Shown: positions 1 through 10,585 of the stretch, one piece after another
Layout of the letters: each line of letters starts with the position of its first letter
Position numbering within the stretch: the first letter of the stretch is position 1
Assembly (NCBI GenBank): GCA_031771865.1
Contig: JASISA010000025.1
Coordinates: 496,001 to 560,000 of the forward strand
DNA from: Nothophaeocryptopus gaeumannii
Taxonomy: Eukaryota; Ascomycota; Dothideomycetes; Mycosphaerellales; Mycosphaerellaceae
Direction: 5' to 3'
Length of the DNA stretch: 64,000 nt
Position numbers and translations under genes: made by a program
The notes under the pieces: model-generated
The model's input: only the letters and a program-made list of their open reading frames with translations
Told to the model about the DNA's origin: nothing
The model's database searches: none

Positions 1-776
1 TCGAGCAGTTCCTCAACCTTCTGAATCTTCCATACCTGCGACTAGATGGTAGCACACCTGTTGAGCGCAGGCAGCTGTACTCGGCTGAGTTCAATCGCCC
101 TGACTCCAAGTACCAATGCATGATCTTGTCATCTCGCGCTGGTGGTGTTGGGCTCAACTTGACAGGAGCTTCTTCAGTCATCTTCTTCGATCTTGACTGG
201 AATCCTCAAATGGATCGACAGTGTATGGATCGAGCACATCGTATTGGACAAGTTCGCGATGTTGAGGTCTACAAGATGGTGAGCGAGAAGACAGTCGAGG
301 AAAACATTCTGCGTCGCGCCAACCAGAAGAGTCTCCTCGATCAGACTGTCATTCAGGACGGTCATTTCACGACAGAGTACCATGACAAGGAGGATCAAGA
401 ACCGAAGAGCGACGAGGTCTCGTCAGCAATTGATCGATTTTTGGGCAACGACGAGAAGAACACAGCCAAAGCCCTCGCATCTGTCGAAGATCAAGAGGAT
501 GTGCAAGCGGCGCAGCAAGCTGGGAAGGAAGATCGGCAGGATGAAGTCGACTTTGAGGATCGTTCATCCAAAGGCCCCTCGAAAGCAAACACTCCTGGCC
601 CTGGCGCATCAGAAGTTGACGAGGAGATTGCCGAAGAACAGAAAGGTCATGTGGACTTGTACATGATCAAACACATGGAACATTTGCTGAGGGATTGGGT
701 GTATGTGCCACCTCCAGTGAGGAAGCTCGATAAGCATGGCAGAGACCCCAGCCATCGGCCCAAGAAGAGGCGGTAG
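1..776 (+). CDS. SWR1: SWR1-type SNF2 chromatin remodelling ATPase, C-terminal part (5' end outside window)
   Basis: The frame is open from base 3 and ends at the stop at 774-776. About 257 C-terminal residues of a much larger protein are present. The first part is the SNF2 helicase C-terminal lobe: YLRLDGSTPVERR, then SRAGGVGLNLTGA (motif V) and DRAHRIGQVRDVEVYK (motif VI, arginine finger). The stretch KTVEENILRRANQK is followed by a tail in FTTEY, which fits Swr1/SRCAP better than Ino80, where the equivalent is HRLGQTRQV. In the family, Swr1 exchanges H2A-H2B for H2A.Z-H2B in nucleosomes. The last ~130 residues are acidic and Lys-rich and look disordered. The assignment to Swr1 rests on the last helicase motifs only, because the HSA domain and the insertion are outside the window. 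Confidence 0.85.
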   Translation, partial: EQFLNLLNLPYLRLDGSTPVERRQLYSAEFNRPDSKYQCMILSSRAGGVGLNLTGASSVIFFDLDWNPQMDRQCMDRAHRIGQVRDVEVYKMVSEKTVEENILRRANQKSLLDQTVIQDGHFTTEYHDKEDQEPKSDEVSSAIDRFLGNDEKNTAKALASVEDQEDVQAAQQAGKEDRQDEVDFEDRSSKGPSKANTPGPGASEVDEEIAEEQKGHVDLYMIKHMEHLLRDWVYVPPPVRKLDKHGRDPSHRPKKRR

Positions 777-1793
777 AGCAGACCAGCCTTGATGCTTGTT
801 ACAGCCCATCCCGCCCACGTATGGAACGGAAATGACAGAACGAGCAGTGACGACAAAGTCAAATGCTCCATAGAGTATACGATACCGCATAGCGTAGGAG
901 TTTGGTCCAGCACAGCAGGGCAGTGTACAAGGCTACTTGTCTGGGCTTTGGTCATGTAGCATAGCATAGTGGACGAACCGGAACATTTGCAAAAGCAATC
1001 ACATCCACCTCTTTTTCCACATACCGACGGCGAAAGAAGACCTCTGCTCGGGTTGGCGATGGGTCACGGTGAATTGATGAGGTATACCAAGCATTCATCA
1101 TGCCGGTTCCCGCGATGGTCTTTCTGGGCGCACTGCCACAGGAAGAGATCTCGTTGCCACTTCCTTGGAATCGTCCTTCTCCGTGATATTCCTTGCGTAG
1201 TGTCGTGAGCTTTGCATCACGCTGGGATGAGAGTTCTTTTGCGATCTCACCGCTCGCTACTCTGCAGATATCTTTTCGCACGCGAGAGTATTCCACGAGT
1301 TGATTGATGTAGAAGTGCGTCCCCGCCAACGGCACTCATCTTCTTTGTGTACAATGACATCAAGCTACCGAGGCGAGCAACCTAATCTGCAACCTAATAG
1401 GCTAATTCGTCGCGAAGGATCGCTTTCGGATTCAGACTTTCAGGTCAACATACACAGCCACGAGGTCATAGGCGGTAATTGGGTAAAATAAGATGTCTTG
1501 GCTGTCTCCTCCTTGCGGCGACGGTCAGGCGCGCCATTCGCTGAGCGAAGGAATGGCTCTTTGGAAGCATCATAGCCAGCTGCGAGGCGAAGTACAAGCT
1601 GTGCCATCGTAGCTGCTACGGCCAACGTTGTATTTGACTAGGGTGCTTCTTTCAGCTGAAGCGAACATTGCACGCTGATATAGCAAGACCCTAAGACTCC
1701 CCATTCCTGTTCGCATCATCTACTTTACCAGGACAAGATAGACAACATCATACTACAACGAGAGAGTACCGACACGCGACACAAGCCGCAACG
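777..1793. other. intergenic, no gene seen
   Basis: The region has only short overlapping frames on both strands, with no domain-like sequence and no coherent splice pattern. The last ~120 bases before 1794 are the upstream/5' UTR region of the secreted Gly/Ser-rich gene. Confidence 0.5.
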
Positions 1794-2576
1794 ATGAAGA
1801 TCCCACAAACGATCCTCTTCCTCCTCGCCTTCATAACAACCATCCACGCCCTCGCACTCCCCGCGTCCTTCGAATCAATTTCCGAGTCCGCGAAAGAGCT
1901 CTTCAAGCGAAAAGGCGGTGGAGGCGGCGGTGGTAAAGGAGGCGGAGGAGGAAGCTCGTCCTCTTCCTCATCATCGTCCTCCTCCTCAGGCTCACGAGGT
2001 TCCGGTTCCTCCTCCTCAGGCCGCACCTCTTCAAGTTCCAATACAGGCGGCTCAACATCCAAGGGCTCCGGCCCTCTCCCCGCCTACGGCTCCGGCGGAA
2101 GAAGTTACTACGCTGGCGGCGCTGCAGTCCCTTACTCCTCCGGCACACGACGCACCGGCCTCGGGGCCCCTCTGCTTCTGGGAGCAGGAGTAGGCGCACT
2201 CGCATACGGAGCATACTCCTACCCTTATGGAGCGTTTTACTATCCTTACTATCACCCATGGTACTACCACAACAACACGGCGAACCGAAACGAGACGAGA
2301 CCCGTGGCTTGTGTGTGTGATCAGTACTCGAGCTGTGGGTGTGATGATAACAATAGCACGGATTATGTGAATGCTGTGGCGAATAATGGGACGGTTTCCC
2401 GCGTAGCGAATGTGAACGGGACAGATACGCTTGTGGTTAACGGGACACTTCCCAACGGGACGACTGCGCCGGGTGGGAGTGACAGCGCTGCGGCTGGGTT
2501 GAAGATGGGCATGTTGGAGAAGGCTGGATACTGGCCGCTGATTGCTGGTGTTGCGTATACGATGTGGTTGATGTGA
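1794..2576 (+). CDS. secreted Gly/Ser-rich protein with Cys-containing C-terminal part and possible GPI/membrane tail
   Basis: Single exon, 260 residues. Residues 1-20 are a clear signal peptide (MKIPQTILFLLAFITTIHAL). A dibasic KRK near residue 40 is a possible Kex2 site. It is followed by a Gly run (~42-53) and a Ser/Gly low-complexity tract to about residue 90. Residues 115-150 are Gly/Ala/Tyr-rich and hydrophobic (LLLGAGVGALAYGAYSYPYGAFYYPYY). A conserved-looking segment with four cysteines (ACVCDQYSSCGC) follows, then many N-glycosylation sequons (NNT, NET, NNST, NGT). The last ~20 residues are hydrophobic, which fits a GPI signal or membrane anchor. The layout resembles the fungal family carried as DUF7732, from memory and unverified. 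The likely place is cell surface or wall, and the function is unknown. Confidence 0.8.
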   Translation: MKIPQTILFLLAFITTIHALALPASFESISESAKELFKRKGGGGGGGKGGGGGSSSSSSSSSSSSGSRGSGSSSSGRTSSSSNTGGSTSKGSGPLPAYGSGGRSYYAGGAAVPYSSGTRRTGLGAPLLLGAGVGALAYGAYSYPYGAFYYPYYHPWYYHNNTANRNETRPVACVCDQYSSCGCDDNNSTDYVNAVANNGTVSRVANVNGTDTLVVNGTLPNGTTAPGGSDSAAAGLKMGMLEKAGYWPLIAGVAYTMWLM

Positions 2577-3112
2577 GAGGGCATTTACTCGAGAAGAAAA
2601 AGCTTGCGCGAGTTATTTTAATACTTTACGATTGACGGTCACACTCTGAGATACCCTTGGACGAACAGCCGTGCGGAGAGCAGGCGAGCATGTCTTGTAT
2701 CAGATTTGCATTGGGACGGAGAAGTTCACTTCGACTGTACGCTATAGAGCAATACACATTTCGAAAAGAAGCATATGATGAACAGCAGTTGAAGCTCCGA
2801 GTGATCATGGTCTAGGCGTGCATATGAAAGGACCAAGTCGAACGCCGTTGCCACCCGCCTCTCTGTCTTATGAGCTACTTCTTCAGCATGATGAGCGCGA
2901 CCTGATGGGCACATATCCTGCGAGTGAAATCGAGAGACTCAGAACACGATGTAGTGTCGAGACTTTCGAATTCGCCGTCGGCAGTACACATATAAATTGG
3001 CGAGATGCCCAAGGAGACAATCAACACCGTAGTCTATTCCAAGTCTCTCGACCACTATGACATCTCATGCTTATCCTGTCGATATTTCTCATAACCCTCA
3101 ATCAACGCTAAT
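2577..3112. other. convergent intergenic region, nothing seen
   Basis: Lies between the 3' ends of two convergent genes. Only shadow frames are present. Confidence 0.5.
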
Positions 3113-4734
3113 CTAATCCCCACTACTCGCCGCAAACGGACTGCTCTCCCTCAACTTCTCCCCTCTAAACCAAAGCACACTACTCCCTATCCCGCCAATC
3201 ACCAACGCCGCAAAAGCCAATATACTCGTCCCCCATCCGTACCCCAAACTCTCATACATCTGCGGCGCAAACAATGGAAATCCAAAGCCCGTGATACTCC
3301 TCACTACAGCTGTCGTGCCTATCGCAGAAGCGGCGTAGACGGTATAAGAATCGATTACGTAGGATTGCAGACCGGCCATTGTGAGTGGCATACCTGCAGC
3401 GAAAATGCAGGCACCAATGTTGGGGACGATCCAATGCGTGTGGTATTGGACAGACCAGCCGTATAGGAATAAGCCGGCTGTGAGTAATGGCGTCGACAAG
3501 AACAATACTGGCGTGCGATATTCAGGTTTCCCGACAGGACGACCAGTCTCCGGGTCCGGGTTGCGACGAGAGAGACGACGATACATGACGTCTATGAGGT
3601 ATCCGCCTGTTTGTGCTCCGACGACCATACCGATCATGACTGAGATGTAGTTGAGGCCGCCGATACCGACGGATTCGTGGTAGACGTCTGTCCAGATCAT
3701 GGGGAAAGTGGAGAGCATGAGGTATATGATTCCGTAGAGGAGGGCCATGTAGACTGCGAGAAATTGGACAATGGGTTGGGTGAAGAGCATGATGAATGGA
3801 CGGGAAAGGGCGGATTTCCAGACGCTCTTCCAGCCGCGGTCTTTAGGTTCGAATTCTGTGTGCAGCTCATTATTGCCGGTTTCGGCGCGCAGGCGGTTGG
3901 CTTTCTTGTGTAGGATGTTGGGGCCGTAGGTTTCGGAGAGGGTGAAGTAGATGAGGATTTGGACGCAGACGCCGAAAATTGTCACGGCCCAGAAGGACCA
4001 GCGCCTGGTAAGGTGTCAGTGTCTTATTGAGGTAAGAGTCGGATGGGTTGGCTTACCATGTCGTTCGTTCTGTGATCCAAGCACCGATCAGGGGCCCGAC
4101 TGAGGGTGAGAGGATGGGAGCCAAGGCGTACAGCATGACAGCCATACCTCTCTCTTCCTTTCTCCATAGATCGCTCAACAGGCCTCCGCCCACAGTCTGC
4201 GGCGCACATGCTCCAAGTCCAGCCAGGAATCGAAACGCTAACATCTCGCCTTCATTCTGCGCGAACCCACATGCCAGGTTCCAGATCAGGAAGAAGACGT
4301 TCGATAGCTGCAGGACGATGACCCGCCCATACAGCTCGGACATTGGCGCAATGAAGAGTGGCCCGAACACGAATGCCAGCAGGAAGATCGAGAAGATGAA
4401 CTGAGAAATAAAGGTCGATGTTACGTGAAGGTCTTGCGCAATGGCTGTGGCGGAGGGCGCGATCATGGACGAGGCCATTGGTGTCATGAACGTGATGAGC
4501 GAGACCAGCGCCGTCGACAGCCATCGTCGACGAAATGACCAGTTCTTCGGGTTCGCTGGATCGTCTGGACCATCCCAAGTTACCTGTCGAGTGTCAGTCG
4601 TGAAGAACAATGCACTGGCTGGAACTAAAGGGAAAGCGTACGAGATTGGCCTTGTAGTCAGTCTTCTCGATGTCAGAGGTGTCAGTCCTCTCGTTATCGG
4701 ACCGTTGCTTCTGTCCTCGTTCTACGTCTGCCAT
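3113..4734 (-). CDS. MFS multidrug/polyamine-type transporter (DHA1-like)
   Basis: Three exons: 4734-4642, 4583-4057 and 4004-3113. The introns are 4584-4641 (58 bp, phase 0) and 4005-4056 (52 bp); joined length is 1512 nt, 503 residues. The N-terminus is acidic and charged and leads to a TWDGPDDPANPKNWS segment, the usual entry to TM1 in fungal DHA1 antiporters. ELYGRVIVLQ follows TM2 and matches MFS motif A. ALAPILSPSVGPLIGAW matches motif C of antiporters. Twelve membrane segments can be counted, with a central loop rich in Lys/Glu between TM6 and TM7. The family exports drugs, polyamines or toxins at the plasma membrane by proton antiport; the substrate here is unknown. No biosynthetic cluster surrounds it. 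Confidence 0.88.
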
Positions 4735-5666
4735 CGTGGTCGTTGTCGTTGCTGTCTCCGTTGTGTCAGCGTTGAAGACTCAAGCCGACGTTTTTGTTTC
4801 CATCTGCCAGACCGATACAGGAGAACCAGTACGGCGTTACGACGTCAAAGGCGGTCAAGCCAAGTCCAGTAAAGAGGTTGCACACTTGTTTGGGTCATCA
4901 GTATGCTGCATCCCAAGTGACATTAAAGATGATCGACAGTGGAGCCATTTAGCTTTTGTTTAGGACTACAACTTGGTTACCCTTTTGGGTATACACCAAT
5001 CAGACCCGCAGGAGACAATGCACCGGAATGAGCTCCTGCCCGGGGATAGTCTATGTGACTATTCTCTACGACTGTGTCGCAAGGACAATGCGAGGTCCGT
5101 GTCTCGGCTAGGTTTTTTGCAAAGTCCGTGGCTACTTAAAGCCGAGAGCCATTGCAGCCCGCAGGCGACCTCGGCGCTGGGTTTGAAGGTAGACCATCAC
5201 CATACAGTCATGCGTCCCAGATGGAGAGCAGCCTGCTTCGAATATCGAGATGGCGAGCCTATGAGCGTCCTGCGTCTTTCTGCGTACTGCTGCAACTCTC
5301 GGCATTTGGCATATTCAATTGCAATTCACATCCTCGTAGCTTTGAAAAGCAGCGAAAGCCCGCCTGTTTGCTATTTTCGCAAGTGGTCTTCGAGTGTCCA
5401 AAGGATGTTGCTCGGCCTGTTGAGCCGTCGCTTTTACTCACTCCTCGCACGAGTCTTCCGAGCATAGCATCGCTCGCACTCAGAAGTAGAGCTAGCACAG
5501 AGTGGCCAGGCTCTCCAAGGACAACACTGCAAGCTTTGGACTTGAACTGCCCTTGGATCGGCTTGCGAAAGCGAGTGCTTACAAGAACGGCCACAGAGTA
5601 CGCGATTCCAGGCAGGTTCCTCCGAGGATAGCTCTGGCTGACCCGGAATCATTGCGAAGCCGGGCC
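4735..5666. other. upstream region of the MFS gene and 3' flank of the next gene; no gene seen
   Basis: Overlapping short frames occur on both strands without domain signal. The part next to 4734 should hold the MFS promoter. No further element was recognised. Confidence 0.4.
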
Positions 5667-6476
5667 TCATTCATCGACTCTCCTCACCCCAACAAACCGA
5701 CTCATCCTCTCGTCTATCCTTCTGATAGCCTCGTCCGATCGCATGGTACACTCTCCATACTCATGCATGAGTGTACTCATGCCTCCCACCTGCCTCGCGA
5801 TCCTCCTGATTTGCACCCGACTGAGGTTGTCGAAAAGCTGCTGAGCTTGTGCCTTCCGCGACAGCCATAGCATTCTCCGTCCAAAAGTAAATTTCCGGTA
5901 TTGTACCCTCTGAGCCCAGAAAGTATCCGCATCGTCATCTTCGTCGTCCTGGCCTCCTCGGCTTCTGTCGCGATCCCGGCGATCCCGTCTGCCCTTTTCA
6001 GGCGACGCATATGCTGCATGCTCATAGTATGGTGACACAGTAGAGCTTCTCTTCTCCCTCCTCCGCCTATGGTGTTTCTCATAATCCATGATACCCTCAC
6101 TCCCTGGCTCGAGAAACGGTCTCTCCACCTCTTTAAACTGTTTGATCAAATACTTGATCGCATCTTGCATAGTCTTGAGCGTCGCCTCATCCAGCTCTAT
6201 CCCCAACAGACTTTCTCTCCCCGCCTGCCGCAGTGCTCTGTAGTATTTCTTGGATTGCTTTCGCATGATCCGTATACTGACCCTCTCTTCTAACAACTCC
6301 GTCCGTAAACTCGTAAGATACGCGTGGACTTCGTGAGGCGCCTGACCGAGGGTTTCGAAGTTGACCCATAGCACCTTCAAGAAAGTACCTAGTGTGAAGG
6401 CGAAGCTGATAAACCCAATGATGGCGCTCACAAGGGCAAGCGGGGCGTAGGAGGTGGTCGAGACGACGATACCCAT
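5667..6476 (-). CDS. conserved-looking fungal protein with one N-terminal membrane segment, unknown function
   Basis: Single exon, 269 residues, ATG at 6474-6476. Residues ~10-35 are hydrophobic (PLALVSAIIGFISFAFTLGT) and start with small residues. This resembles the N-terminal segment seen in many fungal proteins of the NACHT/STAND-associated 'fungal N-terminal' kind. Residues 45-120 are predicted helical (LRTELLEERVSIRIMRKQSKKYY and so on). A charged, Arg/Asp-rich disordered linker follows (~130-180), then a basic helical C-terminus with WAQRVQYRKFTFGRRMLWL. The linker composition and the membrane segment support a real gene. No catalytic motif is seen. Confidence 0.7.
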   Translation of the reverse strand: MGIVVSTTSYAPLALVSAIIGFISFAFTLGTFLKVLWVNFETLGQAPHEVHAYLTSLRTELLEERVSIRIMRKQSKKYYRALRQAGRESLLGIELDEATLKTMQDAIKYLIKQFKEVERPFLEPGSEGIMDYEKHHRRRREKRSSTVSPYYEHAAYASPEKGRRDRRDRDRSRGGQDDEDDDADTFWAQRVQYRKFTFGRRMLWLSRKAQAQQLFDNLSRVQIRRIARQVGGMSTLMHEYGECTMRSDEAIRRIDERMSRFVGVRRVDE

Positions 6477-7075
6477 TGTTGTCGTTCAGGGCGGCTGTAG
6501 CGATGTTGACACCCCGAACCGCGCTCGCCGCCCGTCGCTCTGCGTCTCGGCTCTTCGCAAGATGTTGGAAGACATGATGTTGCCGTCAGCCTGTGATCCG
6601 TTTTGTTTACAGGCTAACGGTCGGATAGCAGAACCCAAATGCTTCCCGCTTGATGGTCGCTATATGGCGTCATGAGCCAATCGGACGAGGAATATGCTGG
6701 CAGGGGTCATGACTAAGGTCACTCAGCCGTCCGAATGACCTGGAGGCTGCTTATGAGACGGAAGTTGTGTATTGTAACAAGCTCAGGTATGAGGAGCATG
6801 AACTACTCGAAAAGAAGCACCGTCGGTTGAAAAGCAATGAAGAGCAGAGCATCATTACCAAGTCTTCATGTCTACGACCTTCAGCGTGGCCAATCTAACC
6901 AATGCTTCTCGCCCGTGGTAGACACTTACCCCTAACGAAGTAGTATCCGCCCTCGTTTGCTTGGAGTGTACGACTCTAAGGCTGAAGGTACACATATTTG
7001 CACTCATTCGACGACCTTGGACTTCCTCATTCCTTTTCACGCTTCAACTAAGTCCTCGTGTTCCTGAAAGCAAGC
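6477..7075. other. intergenic, nothing seen
   Basis: No supported feature. The part next to 6476 should carry the promoter of the minus-strand gene. Confidence 0.4.
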
Positions 7076-7583
7076 TTAAGCCGTCTGCTCCCAGACACCG
7101 CCTCGCTCGAGCAGAGATATTTTGCAATCCTCAAGACCCTCGTCGACATCGCAGAGACCCAACGGAGGCACCTTGCAAGCATACATGCCAAACCGATCTT
7201 GCGGAGCTTTGAACGCTTTGAATCGAACCACGCAGTCCGCGCGGGCTTCGATGCCGGGCCAATTGATGTACACCAACGTGAATGACCTGACCATAACGTC
7301 CAAGAGCTCTTCCTGCTCAGACGTAGATTTTGTACCGAGAATCTCGATCGTGCGCAGCTTGGAAGTGAAAAGCTCCTCCACGGAGCCGTTCAAGACGGTG
7401 GCTACTCCTGCGACCATCCGATGGCAGCCCAGCAAGCAGTAGCAGGCATCCCCATATCGTGCTGTTTCCTCGCTTCGTGCGTAAGGCGTTCACGCTGCAT
7501 TCGAATAAGCAGGCGCGCATTTCGTGCACTCACGGCCAGTGAGCAAGCATGCTCTGCTTGACTGCCACTCTCGTCGCCTCCAT
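7076..7583 (-). CDS. hypothetical small two-exon protein
   Basis: Proposed exons are 7583-7534 and 7472-7076, with an intron at 7473-7533 (61 bp, donor GTGAGT, acceptor AAG). The joined length is 447 nt, 148 residues. Exon 2 is open for 132 codons and prefers C or G in third positions, as neighbours do. It reads as a compact mixed alpha/beta protein with WPGIEARADCVVRF and FGMYACKVPPLGLCD; five Cys lie in the second half. The start at 7583 leaves 327 bp to the divergent gene at 7911. The frame is open upstream to an ATG at 7745, so a longer N-terminus is possible. No family was recognised, and the weak acceptor keeps confidence low. Confidence 0.33.
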
Positions 7584-7910
7584 CACGCCGCTCGAGTGCA
7601 CAGCAACAGCTGCTTGATCGTGAAGACTGGGATGTCTACGGCCAGACCTGTTGGTGAAGTTGAAGCAAACGTCAAACAAAGTTCTAAATAAAGCTGGTCG
7701 AGATTGATTCGGCGCCGACCCCTTTGTCGCGAGCGGCGTCGTCATTTATGCCGACTTTCCGGTCGTGTGGCTGAGCCGCCTGAGCTGTTGCCTCCAGACC
7801 AACACCACTTCACCACGACCTCCTCCCTCTCTCTTCTCTCCACGCCCTTCCTTTGTACAATTCTCTTCACCATCAGATAAACAACCGATACCAACGAACG
7901 AACAACAGCG

Positions 7911-9218
7911 ATGAGCGGCGTCCACGGACAGGTGCTTGGGCACCTCGCGAAGCGCGGTTTCCAGGCTGCGCAAGCCCACTTCCAAGGACCGCCGCAAGAT
8001 GTTATGCAGCACCTCCAGCAAGATGCTGAGCTCTACGAGAAGGCAGGCCCTGAGATGGAGGTCAAGCCTTACGAGATGCTGCCGGTCATCATCACTGCCA
8101 TTCTCACGCTCTTCATCATGGCATCGGTACGCATCTCGGATACATGTCGCTTAAACACATGCTGACACAATGAACAGATCAAGTACACAGTAGGCGAGGT
8201 CATGGCCAGCCTTACTATGATCGAGTCTCCTACCACCACCGCAATCATCGAGGACAAGCCACCAGCGTACGCCGATGAACCCGTTGCGCCTCTCGAGAAG
8301 GAGCCACTCATGCCAGCGGAGGCTGAGGCTGACGTTGAGGTCACCCTTTGGAACAACAAACCAATTACTGCCTCAATCAGGACAACAATCAGACACTTGA
8401 CCCAGGTCGGTGGTTTCCGCGCACGATGGAGAGGCGCTGGCAGCAGCGTGGTGTACCACTTTCTGCATAGCTTGATCGCCAACTTCTTGTCTGGCCTTCT
8501 CGGCATGGGACTCATCGGCCACTCGCTCGTCTACGTCTTTGTCTCTGTCGGACTGGCTCGCTTCCACATGGCTTGGACCCACGCTATGATTGCGACTCCA
8601 AGCTCGAAGCCGTTCTTCCGCCGCATGGTGCCACGCAAGCAATGCAAGGCGATTCTCCTTCCTAGCCTGGTCTTCGCTTTGGCTCAGCAGGCTACTTTCA
8701 TCCTTCCAGTGATCGTCGCCTATACCCTAGGCCTCCCAGAGATCAACAAGGATCACATTGTGCAGGCCGCTCATCACGAGGACTGCCACAAGCTCGCCAT
8801 CATGGGCCTGCGTTTCTTGGCTGTACCAGCAACCGGCATCTTTGTTGCATTTGCAATCCTCCTCCCTGCAACTGTCACTCTGACCCGCATTGAGGCTCTT
8901 CTTCTTCCTGAGGACCAGGAGACGATCGTCCCCTTTGACCGCCAGGCTCTGGTTGGTGAAATCGATCTCACCGCCCGCGGCAGCTCGAAGGCTCTCTTTG
9001 TCCAGGCTTGGCGCTCATTTGACAGCTCTGCCCGCTGGAGACTTATCAAGCTTTACGTCAAGATGATTTGCGTCCAGATCTCCATCGTGTTCGTCTCTCT
9101 CCACTTGATGGCAGCTGAGATCTACGTCATTGGCGGCGAAAGACTCGGTCTTCTCTTCAAATCCGGCATTGCTCAGCTCAAGCTTGTCGCCATCGAGGCT
9201 CACGAGCAAGCCAATTAA
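7911..9218 (+). CDS. polytopic membrane protein conserved in filamentous fungi, unknown function
   Basis: Two exons, 7911-8126 and 8178-9218, with a 51-bp phase-0 intron (8127-8177); 418 residues. The N-terminus is amphipathic (GHLAKRGFQAAQAHF). A first membrane segment is at ~55-75 (LPVIITAILTLFIMASIKYT). A Pro/Glu-rich loop follows, then four or five further hydrophobic segments (FLSGLLGMGLIGHSLVYVFV; CKAILLPSLVFALAQQATFI; LRFLAVPATGIFVAFAILLP; LYVKMICVQISIVFVSLHLM). I recall similar proteins being annotated as 'ubiquitin carrier/conjugating' in fungal databases, but no E2 fold or catalytic Cys is visible, so that name should not be used. Intact frame, clean splice sites and membrane topology make the gene itself secure. 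Confidence 0.85.
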
Positions 9219-9795
9219 ACACCGATCTCCTATATTTACTCAACACACGGCACCACTACTGCAGCATGATGGGATGGGTGGGAATTGAGGCCTAGTTTGA
9301 GACTGATGAAGGCCTTTGTATAATATGTAGTTCCTGACAATGCGAACTTTTCCAAGTCATCGAAAATCCATCCAAGTCTGCAATCACTGCAATCAATCTT
9401 TTATCATTGCTGCTCCAGCTCTCTCTGGTGGCAGAAAGGATGGATTATTATGTTCTACCTTCCGAGGTCGACTTGCCAAGCAGGCACAGACCATGCGCAT
9501 TCCTAGTAGCCTCCGCCAACTGCAGTATTCACTCACTTCCACACATGTTATGTGACAACGTCGAAGTTTTCCACCGTCAGCTATCTCCCGTCGCCTGAGA
9601 ACTGACGAAATAGTTCCCGTCTACTCGAAGCTGTAATGAGCAGGCCTAAGTTGCACGTCCCGGTTGCATCATCCATGACGCGCTGCATTGCTGCATGTAC
9701 CACAGTTCAATATAGAGCAAGAGGTAGGGGAGAAAGCGACTGACAACCTCCTCGCGAATACATCACTGCGAGTAAAACTTTAGCGACCCATCAAT
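9219..9795. other. intergenic, nothing seen
   Basis: No supported gene. The last 100 bases are the 5' flank of the NTF2-like gene. Confidence 0.4.
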
Positions 9796-10479
9796 ATGCC
9801 GTCCGAACAACATGCCTCTTCGCTCGAGGCCAAATACGAGCCAAACCCCGGCCCTCAAGAACTCACATCCAATCGGGCCGAACCCAACAAGAATGCGCCC
9901 ACCGGCGTCGACTACGAACCGCATCCTGATTCTTCAATCCCAATCTCTGCTAGTCGAGCGGCAATCGTCAAATCCATCACAAACCTCTACTCCGGGTCAT
10001 GTCAAGAAGGTGGGACGGGGGAAGACGATCTCAAAGTCTACGCTCCGGAGGTGGTTTACGATGATCCATGGAGCTATTGTGATACGAGGTATAAGATTGC
10101 GGGGCAGTGGTACGGGATACCAAAACTCTTCGATTCGAAAACCCTCGCGACCGAAGTCGTCGAAAGCACGGGCGAAGATGAAGCTGTGAGACCAGGGGAG
10201 GATGGGAGGATCGTGTTCAAGCTGAGGCAAGAATATACGATCAAGGTTGTGAGGGCTAGTAAAGCTGTGAATGGTCTGGTGAGTTTGACGTTGGAGAGGA
10301 ATAAGGAGGGGCAGGAGAAGGTTCGGTATCATAAAGATATGTGGAACCATAAGGATTATTCGCATGAGGGGTTGGGCAGGGCGATGAAGGAATTGAATGG
10401 GGATCATTTGACGAAGATTACGAGGCCGCCGGGGTGGTTGAAGGAAGGGGCGGAGAGCGAGGGAGTGCCGACAGCTTGA
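9796..10479 (+). CDS. NTF2/SnoaL-like fold protein of fungal type
   Basis: Single exon, 227 residues. Residues 1-50 are polar and disordered. From ~55 the sequence has the layout of a SnoaL-like cone: helix AIVKSITNLYSG, then DLKVYAPEVVYDDPWSYC with a Tyr-Asp-Asp-Pro turn, a Trp/Gly-rich loop (IAGQWYGIPKLFDS) and beta strands (GRIVFKLRQEYTIKVV; GLVSLTLERN). It ends in HKDMWNHKDYSHEGLG. Such proteins are widespread in fungi, often without known substrates. It lies convergent to the CoA-transferase, only 106 bp from its 3' end. Fold call is by eye, without a profile search. Confidence 0.7.
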   Translation: MPSEQHASSLEAKYEPNPGPQELTSNRAEPNKNAPTGVDYEPHPDSSIPISASRAAIVKSITNLYSGSCQEGGTGEDDLKVYAPEVVYDDPWSYCDTRYKIAGQWYGIPKLFDSKTLATEVVESTGEDEAVRPGEDGRIVFKLRQEYTIKVVRASKAVNGLVSLTLERNKEGQEKVRYHKDMWNHKDYSHEGLGRAMKELNGDHLTKITRPPGWLKEGAESEGVPTA

Positions 10480-10585
10480 AGAGATGCATGGAGGTAGAGG
10501 TGCTGTGAGAAGCGCAGCGTATGGGCCGTTACGTGATACAAGGATACTTCATACCACTGACATTCAGTAGGAAGTTGACAGAATC

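Noticed and set aside
7911..9218. Ubiquitin-conjugating enzyme annotation for the polytopic membrane protein
   Set aside because: No UBC fold, HPN motif or catalytic Cys; the sequence is mainly membrane segments.
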